The notes below the pieces were generated by a model. It was not told the DNA's origin. It saw nothing but the letters and a program-made list of their open reading frames with translations, and did not search any database. From Tistlia consotensis USBA 355 (lineage in GTDB: Bacteria; Pseudomonadota; Alphaproteobacteria; Kiloniellales; DSM-21159): DNA of 64,000 bases. The position numbers and the translations under genes were made by a program. The stretch covers positions 62,001 through 126,000 of the forward strand of contig NZ_FWZX01000001.1 of NCBI RefSeq assembly GCF_900177295.1, read 5' to 3'. Shown here piece after piece: positions 59,103-64,000 of this stretch (position 1 is its first letter; every line of letters begins with the position of its first letter).

Positions 59103-59898
59103 GCGGCGAGGCGGCCGGTCCCGGCCGGAGCGGCGAATAGATCGTCAGCCGCAGCTCGGGACTGTCCGCGACCTGAAAGCTCCCGTAGACGTAGGACCTG
59201 GCATCCGCCTGCCGGTAGAGCGTCTTGGCGCCGCCTTCGCTCGCCCCGACCTGGTGTGCTCGCCACCAGGTCGCGAAGTCGGGGCTCTCTTTCGTCAGCT
59301 GCGCGGCGAGGCTCTTGAACGCGCCGTCGGTCGCCCAGTGGTCGTAGGTCTTGCGGAACTGGGCCACCATGCGCCGGGCCGTCGCCGGCCACCGGGCCCC
59401 GAAGAGCCGCCGCGCGGCGGGATCCAGGAACATGAAGAGCAGGATGTTCCGCCTGTCCTCCGCGATCCCGTCGAAGTCGACCAGCTGGCCCGACGCGGCC
59501 GCGTTCCAGAAAAGCACGTCCCAGCGCTGCCCGGTGACGTAGGCCGGCTCCTGCAGGCTCGACACGAGGATGCGGAGGACCTCGGGCACGGTCTCGCGCC
59601 GGAAGGCGCGCGCCGGCGCGTTCCGCGCCAGGGCCCGCAGGTGGTCGTGCTCGATCTCGTCGAGGCAGAGCGCGCGGGCGAGAGCATCGATCGTCGCCAT
59701 CGGCGGCGAGGCGGAGCGCCCCTGCTCGAGCCGGACGTACCAGTCGACGCCGATGCCGGCGCGCTCGGCCACCTCCTCGCGGCGCAAGCCCGCCGTCCTG
59801 CGCCGGCGCAGGCTGGTCAGCGAGAGCTCCTCCGGGTCGAGCCGCTCGCGCCGCGCGCGCAGGAACTCGCCGAGTGCGACGTTCGGGTAGGCCGCCAT
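59092..59898 (-). CDS. MmyB-type XRE regulator
   Basis: 268 residues. The N-terminal XRE helix-turn-helix reads RRTAGLRREEVAERAGIGVD with WYVRLEQGRSASPP. The larger C-terminal part is the MmyB-like ligand-binding domain (AYVTGQRWDVLFWNAAA, RNILLFMFLDPAARRLF). Such regulators typically control a divergently transcribed oxidoreductase, and that is the arrangement here. The ATG at 59898 abuts a 10-base palindrome. Confidence 0.88.
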   Translation of the reverse strand: MAAYPNVALGEFLRARRERLDPEELSLTSLRRRRTAGLRREEVAERAGIGVDWYVRLEQGRSASPPMATIDALARALCLDEIEHDHLRALARNAPARAFRRETVPEVLRILVSSLQEPAYVTGQRWDVLFWNAAASGQLVDFDGIAEDRRNILLFMFLDPAARRLFGARWPATARRMVAQFRKTYDHWATDGAFKSLAAQLTKESPDFATWWRAHQVGASEGGAKTLYRQADARSYVYGSFQVADSPELRLTIYSPLRPGPAASPPTA

Positions 59899-59899
59899 G

Positions 59900-59909
59900 A
59901 TCCTAGGAT
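59900..59909. promoter_or_regulatory. Candidate operator between MmyB-type gene and oxidoreductase gene
   Basis: ATCCTAGGAT is a perfect 10-base palindrome directly upstream of the regulator start and within the 76-base divergent promoter region. Confidence 0.45.
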
Positions 59910-59974
59910 GATACCAGCTCTGGATGGGATCGGAAGGGCTGCTAGCTGTGGGCGACACAACGAGAGGAGCGCAC

Positions 59975-61051
59975 ATGAGAGCCGCCGTCCTGAGAGAGTT
60001 CGGTGCCGCCCTGAGCGTCGAGACCCTGCCCGACCCGGTCGCGGCTCCCGGCGAGGCCGCCGTGGAGGTGATCGCGGTGCCGGTGCTCTCCTATGCCGAC
60101 GAGGTCTTCGCCAACGTCCGGCCCCATGGGCTGCGGCTGCCGGTCGTCCCGGGTTGCGGCGCGATCGGCCGCGTGATCGAGGCCGGGCCGGACGCGACGC
60201 GTCTCGAGCCCGGCGACTGGGTCTATTGCGACCCGACGATCCGCAGCCGCGACGCCGCCCAGGCCCCCGACATCCTGCTCCACGGATGGGCCGCGCCGAG
60301 CGCCGGGGCGCAGCGTCTGCACGGCCATTTCCACGACGGCGCCTTCGCCGAGCGGATGCGCGTGCCGCTGGAAAACGCCTTCGCCCTGGGTGCGATCGAC
60401 GAGGAGCGGGCCGCGGCCTGGTGCGCCCTCGGCTCCTTTCTCGTGCCCTACGGCGGCCTGCTCGCCGGCGGCCTGCAGCCCGGCCAGACCGCCCTGGTCA
60501 GCGGCGCGACGGGACACTTCGGCAGCGCCGCCGTGGCCCTGGCCCTGGCGATGGGCGCCGCCCGCGTGATCGCGCCCGGGCGCAACGCGGAGCGACTGGC
60601 GGAGCTGCGCGACCGCTTCGGCCGGAGGGTCCGGACCGTGGCGCTCTCGGGAGACGAGGAAGCCGACCGCAGCCACCTGCAGGAGGCGGGCGACCGGGCG
60701 ATCGACTGCGTGCTCGACATCCTGCCGCCGCTGCCCGACGCGGCGCCGGTGCGGGCGGCGGCGCTGTCCGTCCGTCCCGGTGGCACGATCGTGCTGATGG
60801 GCGGATCGGATGTCGGACTGGAGCTGCCCTACCGCCAGCTGATGCGCAACGACATCACCCTGCGCGGGCAATGGATGTATCCGCGCGCCGCCGTGCCCCG
60901 GCTGATCGCCCTGGTCAGGGCCGGCCTGGTCCCGCTCGAGGCGTTCAGCGTCACGCGCTTCAGCCTCGCCCAGGTCAACGATGCGGTCGCCGATGCCGCA
61001 GCCGAGGCCGGCCCCTTCCGTCTCAGCGTGATCGAGCCCCGGCGCCCGTGA
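59975..61051 (+). CDS. Zinc-independent alcohol dehydrogenase / quinone-oxidoreductase family protein
   Basis: 358 residues of the medium-chain dehydrogenase fold. MRAAVLREFGAALSVETLPD and PVVPGCGAIGRVIEAGPDAT form the GroES-like part. LVSGATGHFGSAAVALALAM is the nucleotide loop (GxGxxG variant). The usual zinc-binding Cys and His residues are not evident, so it is more like a quinone or enoyl reductase. The ATG at 59975 has GAGAGGAG upstream. It is divergent from the MmyB-type regulator, its likely controller. Confidence 0.83.
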   Translation: MRAAVLREFGAALSVETLPDPVAAPGEAAVEVIAVPVLSYADEVFANVRPHGLRLPVVPGCGAIGRVIEAGPDATRLEPGDWVYCDPTIRSRDAAQAPDILLHGWAAPSAGAQRLHGHFHDGAFAERMRVPLENAFALGAIDEERAAAWCALGSFLVPYGGLLAGGLQPGQTALVSGATGHFGSAAVALALAMGAARVIAPGRNAERLAELRDRFGRRVRTVALSGDEEADRSHLQEAGDRAIDCVLDILPPLPDAAPVRAAALSVRPGGTIVLMGGSDVGLELPYRQLMRNDITLRGQWMYPRAAVPRLIALVRAGLVPLEAFSVTRFSLAQVNDAVADAAAEAGPFRLSVIEPRRP

Positions 61052-61059
61052 CCGAGCGG

Positions 61060-61079
61060 CCCCGGGGGGCGCCCCGGGG
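61060..61079. terminator. G+C-rich hairpin between convergent genes
   Basis: CCCCGGGG (61060-61067) and CCCCGGGG (61072-61079) can pair around a 4-base loop, just after the oxidoreductase stop. No T tract. Confidence 0.4.
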
Positions 61080-61127
61080 GTCGCAGAGGGCGGGCCCGCT
61101 CCCCCGCCCGAGGGGCCGGACGACCCG

Positions 61128-61928
61128 CTACTCGAACAGCAGCTGGTCGAGGCCGCGCTTCAGGCCGACGAAGCCGCCGACCCTGCGCGCCGCCAGCAGC
61201 GTGCCCTGGGCATAGACGCTCGCGTCGGTGCCGGCGTCGTGGGTCAGCTTGAGGCGGGCGCCGGGCACGGTGAAGAGCGCGTCGACCGAGGCGGTGTAGG
61301 TCGGCAGCCGGACCGAATGGACCTGCACGCCGTTGATCGAGCCGCCGCGCAGCTCCTTCGGGCCGATGGTCTGGTCGATCGGGTGGTCGATCCGCGGCTT
61401 GCGGACCTCGCCGAGCCGCTCGGCCAGCTCGCGCGCCGTGCCGCTCGGCGCGTCGGGCTTGGCCGCCTTGGCATAGTCGATGATCTCGAAGTGCTCGATG
61501 AAGCGCGCCGCGATCAGCGCGAAGTGGCTGACCAGGGCCGCGGTGATCGCGAAGTTGCCCGAGGCCAGCACGCCGCGCCCGGCCGCCCGCGCCGCCGCGT
61601 CGAGCTCGGCATAGTCCTCGGCGGTCAGCCCCGAGGTGCCGACGACCACCGACACGCCCCTCGCGAGGGCGGTCAGGGTGTGGGCCTTGACCGTGGTCGG
61701 ATGGGTGTAGTCGACCAGCACCTCGGCCTCGGCCGCCTGCAGCGCCGCCTCGACCGAGGGGCTGATCGCGACCCCGGCGGACGGGCGGCCCAGGGCTTCG
61801 CCGATGTCCTGGCCGGCGGCGCGGCGCGCGACCGCGCCGACCAGCGTCACGTCCGCGGCGTCGAGCGCCGCCGCCGCGACCGCCCTGCCGGTCCAGCCGG
61901 TCGCTCCGGCCACGCAGATCCTCGTCAT
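61128..61928 (-). CDS. DapB-like dihydrodipicolinate-reductase homologue lacking the catalytic His
   Basis: 266 residues. The nucleotide loop is CVAGATGWTGRAV, VLVDYTHPTTVKAH and VVVGTSGL follow, and AKPDAPSGTARELAERLGE is the DapB substrate loop. In true DapB the motif is E-x-H-H-x-x-K-x-D-A-P-S-G-T; here the two His are replaced (DYAKAAKPDAPSGT), so the proton donor His159 of E. coli DapB is Ala. The Lys is kept. It may be a paralogue with a different substrate. It is divergent from a class III aminotransferase gene, with 116 bases between. Confidence 0.82.
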   Translation of the reverse strand: MTRICVAGATGWTGRAVAAAALDAADVTLVGAVARRAAGQDIGEALGRPSAGVAISPSVEAALQAAEAEVLVDYTHPTTVKAHTLTALARGVSVVVGTSGLTAEDYAELDAAARAAGRGVLASGNFAITAALVSHFALIAARFIEHFEIIDYAKAAKPDAPSGTARELAERLGEVRKPRIDHPIDQTIGPKELRGGSINGVQVHSVRLPTYTASVDALFTVPGARLKLTHDAGTDASVYAQGTLLAARRVGGFVGLKRGLDQLLFE

Positions 61929-62044
61929 TTGCGCATGTCTCCCCTGCTGTCGGGCTTCCCGCCCTCGCTCCGCTTGCTGCCGCCCGGGTCGCGGACTAGG
62001 CTACGCGCCGACTTCCTCCACCACCGGATTTCGGAGCTTCCGCC

Positions 62045-63433
62045 ATGGCCTCCCGCGCCAATTCCCCCGAGTTCCGCGACGTCGCGGTCCACCTGCATCC
62101 CTACACCAACGCCCGCAAGCACGAAGAGAAGGGCGCCATGGTGATCGAGCGCGGCGAGGGCATCTACGTCTACGACACCGCCGGCAAGCAGTACATCGAG
62201 GGTCTCGCGGGCCTGTGGAGCGTCGCCGTCGGCTTCGGCCAGCCGCGCCTGGTCAAGGCCGCGGCCGACCAGCTCGCCAAGCTGCCCTACTACCACTCCT
62301 TCGCGCACAAGAGCCACGAGCCCTCGATCGCGCTGTCGGAGAAGCTGCTGCAGCTGGCGCCCGGCAAGATGAGCAAGGTGTTCTACACCTCGTCCGGCTC
62401 CGAGGCGAACGACACCGCGGTCAAGCTGGTCTGGTACTACAACAACGCGCTCGGCCGGCCGCACAAGAAGAAGATCATCGCCCGCATCAAGGGCTATCAC
62501 GGCATCACGATCGCGTCGGGCAGCCTGACCGGCCTGCCCTACAACCACCGCGACTTCGACCTGCCGATCGCGAACATCATGCACACCGCCTGCCCGCACC
62601 ACTATCGCTACGCCTGGGAGGGCGAGAGCGAGGAGGAGTTCGCCAGCCGGCTCGCCGGGCAGCTCGACGAGATGATCCAGCGCGAGGGCCCGGACACGGT
62701 CGCTGCCTTCATCGGCGAGCCGGTGATGGGCGCGGGCGGCGTGATCGTGCCGCCGGCGACCTACTGGGAGAAGATCCAGAAGGTCTGCCGCAAGCACGAC
62801 GTGCTGATCATCGCCGACGAGGTGATCAACGGCTTCGGGCGGACCGGCAAGCTGTTCGGCAGCAACCTCTACGGCATCGAGCCGGACATGGTGGTGATGT
62901 CGAAGGCGCTGACTTCGTCCTACCTGCCGCTCTCGGCCCTGCTGATGAACCAGAAGGTCTACGACGGCATCGCCGACAACACCGCCAAGATCGGCACCTT
63001 CGGCCACGGCTTCACCGCCTCGGGCCATCCGGCCGCGACCGCCGTCGCCCTCGAGAACATCAAGATCATCGAGGAGCAGGACCTGGTCGCCAACGCCGCG
63101 AAGCAGGGCGAGATCCTGCAGCGCCGGCTGCGCGCCCTGGCCGACCATCCGCTGGTCGGCGAGGTCCGCGGCGTCGGCATGATCGCCGCCGTCGAGTTCG
63201 TCGCCGACAAGAAGACCAAGGCGCCCTTCGACCCGGCCGGTGCGGTCGGCCAGTACTGCTTCGACCGCTGCCAGGAGCACGGCCTGATCCTGCGCAACCT
63301 CGGCGACACGGTGGCCTTCTGCCCGCCGCTGATCATCGACGAGGCGCAGATGAACGAGCTGCTCGACCGCTTCGAGACGGCGCTGGCCGAGACGCTCGAC
63401 TGGGCCAACAGCAAGGGCATGGCCGCCGAGTAA
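62045..63433 (+). CDS. Class III aminotransferase (omega-amino acid:pyruvate type)
   Basis: 462 residues. LHPYTNARKHEEKGAMVIER is the usual front of the beta-alanine/putrescine-pyruvate transaminase group. FYTSSGSEANDTAVKLVWYY binds the PLP phosphate, IIADEVINGFGRTGKLF has the PLP-ring Asp, and VVMSKALTSSYLPLSAL holds the Schiff-base Lys. It should move an amino group from an omega-amino acid or amine to pyruvate. A DapB-like gene lies divergently upstream. A strong hairpin follows. Confidence 0.9.
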   Translation: MASRANSPEFRDVAVHLHPYTNARKHEEKGAMVIERGEGIYVYDTAGKQYIEGLAGLWSVAVGFGQPRLVKAAADQLAKLPYYHSFAHKSHEPSIALSEKLLQLAPGKMSKVFYTSSGSEANDTAVKLVWYYNNALGRPHKKKIIARIKGYHGITIASGSLTGLPYNHRDFDLPIANIMHTACPHHYRYAWEGESEEEFASRLAGQLDEMIQREGPDTVAAFIGEPVMGAGGVIVPPATYWEKIQKVCRKHDVLIIADEVINGFGRTGKLFGSNLYGIEPDMVVMSKALTSSYLPLSALLMNQKVYDGIADNTAKIGTFGHGFTASGHPAATAVALENIKIIEEQDLVANAAKQGEILQRRLRALADHPLVGEVRGVGMIAAVEFVADKKTKAPFDPAGAVGQYCFDRCQEHGLILRNLGDTVAFCPPLIIDEAQMNELLDRFETALAETLDWANSKGMAAE

Positions 63434-63477
63434 CGCTTCGGCGCCAGGGGGTTCCGGCGCCAGAGGGTTCCAGTGGG

Positions 63478-63504
63478 GGCCGGGCGGGTCAGTCCCGCCC
63501 GGCC
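63478..63504. terminator. Bidirectional terminator hairpin
   Basis: GGCCGGGCGGG (63478-63488) and CCCGCCCGGCC (63494-63504) form a perfect 11-base stem with a 5-base loop. It separates the convergent aminotransferase and pentapeptide genes and overlaps the last codons of the latter. Confidence 0.7.
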
Positions 63505-63725
63505 TTCTGCTTCCTGTAGGCGTCGAACAGCTCGGCCAGCGGCACCCCGGCGACGGTCATGCCGGCGAAGTTGCAGTTGCGGCCGATCTCGGCGCCGCTG
63601 AAGTCGATGTCGTCGAAGCGCGCGCCGGCAAGCGAGACATCCTCGAAGCGTGCGCCCTTCAGCGAGACGTTGCGGAACTCGGCATCCGCGAGGTCGCGGT
63701 CGACGAAGCTGTTTCCTTCCGGCAT
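63489..63725 (-). CDS. Pentapeptide-repeat protein
   Basis: 78 residues with about seven pentapeptide units of the form A(D/N)LxF: FVDRDLADAEFRNVSLKGAR, then FEDVSLAGARF, DDIDFSGAEI and NCNFAGM. Such repeats fold as a right-handed beta helix; function is unknown. The ATG at 63725 has GGAGGAG eight bases upstream. The C-terminal tail FDAYRKQKAGRD is basic. It lies 60 bases after a GNAT gene on the same strand, so the two may be co-transcribed. Confidence 0.82.
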   Translation of the reverse strand: MPEGNSFVDRDLADAEFRNVSLKGARFEDVSLAGARFDDIDFSGAEIGRNCNFAGMTVAGVPLAELFDAYRKQKAGRD

Positions 63726-63785
63726 CACCGGGTCTCCTCCGACAGGCTGTGGGTCGACGGATCGGGGGCCATTCCAGGCCCGGCC

Positions 63786-64000
63786 TCAGGCCGCGCTGTC
63801 GCTGGCCAGGCCGCGCGCCTCGGCAGCCAGGGCCTGCAGCGCCTCGGTCTCCAGCTCGCGCAGGTCGACCTTGAAGTCGCCGGCGCCGATCCGGTCGTAG
63901 AAGCCGATCGCCCGGATGTTGCTGCGGTGGACGCCCCACCAGATCGAGACGCGGCCCTGGTCGACGGCGAGGCGCGACAGCTCGGCGAGCAGCGCCCGCC
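63786..64000 (-). CDS. GNAT-family acetyltransferase (C-terminal part; runs off the right edge)
   Basis: The last 71 residues of a minus-strand frame are in the window. RALLAELSRLAVDQGRVSIW followed by GVHRSNIRAIGFYDRIGA is the classic C-terminal half of a GNAT fold (N-x-x-A-x-x-F-Y-x-x-x-G-A). The stop is at 63786. The N-terminal half and start lie beyond 64000. The pentapeptide-repeat gene follows it. Confidence 0.8.
   Translation of the reverse strand, partial: RALLAELSRLAVDQGRVSIWWGVHRSNIRAIGFYDRIGAGDFKVDLRELETEALQALAAEARGLASDSAA

Overview
The window is a very G+C-rich, densely coded chromosomal segment. It most resembles a free-living, metabolically versatile alphaproteobacterium of the Rhodospirillales type. 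Pointers are a YjiS-like DUF1127 protein, an alphaproteobacterial-style short NAD kinase, an fds-type NAD-dependent formate dehydrogenase, a TPP-riboswitch thiamine operon, an aminoethylphosphonate-type LysR regulator with a PhnZ-like oxygenase, and many ABC/TRAP solute-binding proteins. I saw no rRNA, tRNA, CRISPR array, prophage or transposase. The organism assignment is inference from gene content and base composition.

Layout. 1-4.6 kb: partial TetR regulator, secreted protein, a RimK-like ATP-grasp ligase coupled to a GNAT/C39-peptidase fusion, NAD kinase. 4.6-11.8 kb: stand-alone molybdenum-hydroxylase large subunit, DUF1127/GcvA-type LysR divergent pair around a CTAAT palindrome, argE, AbrB-family membrane protein, SDR. 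11.9-16.1 kb: thioesterase, a crotonase-fold protein, and a thiamine operon on the minus strand (TPP riboswitch, TRAP-type binding protein, thiM, thiE). 16.3-19.5 kb: unknown membrane protein, TetR-yciI-tag cluster with paired operators. 19.5-28.6 kb: split ThDP decarboxylase, fdsGBAD formate dehydrogenase with LysR, Bcr/CflA-type exporter. 28.8-33.7 kb: polar amino-acid ABC operon with aminotransferase and GntR; its binding protein has an apparent internal deletion. 33.8-36.0 kb: pyrE, RidA-like, SYLF protein. 36.1-44.1 kb: a probable organophosphonate module (PhnZ-like oxygenase, formylglycine-type sulfatase/phosphonate-monoester hydrolase, AEP-type LysR, UgpBAE-like transporter, MttB-family protein). 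44.1-49.6 kb: broken GIY-YIG gene between inverted repeats, a peptide-type ABC transporter lacking ATPases, a CZB-GGDEF cyclase. 50-56.8 kb: universal stress protein and a complete peptide/nickel-type ABC operon. 57-64 kb: LysE exporter, GST, acetyltransferases, MmyB-like regulator with a divergent oxidoreductase, DapB-like protein, class III aminotransferase, pentapeptide-repeat protein.

The genes of greatest interest work together in two modules. In the thiamine operon a TPP riboswitch leads into a twin-arginine-exported TRAP binding protein followed by the salvage enzymes ThiM and ThiE, which suggests thiazole or thiazole-carboxylate capture. In the phosphonate module, import by a glycerophosphodiester-like ABC system, phospho/phosphonoester hydrolysis, C-P bond oxidation and methyl transfer could form one route. 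Two families of intergenic palindromic repeats each occur twice, and paired base changes between copies preserve their stems.
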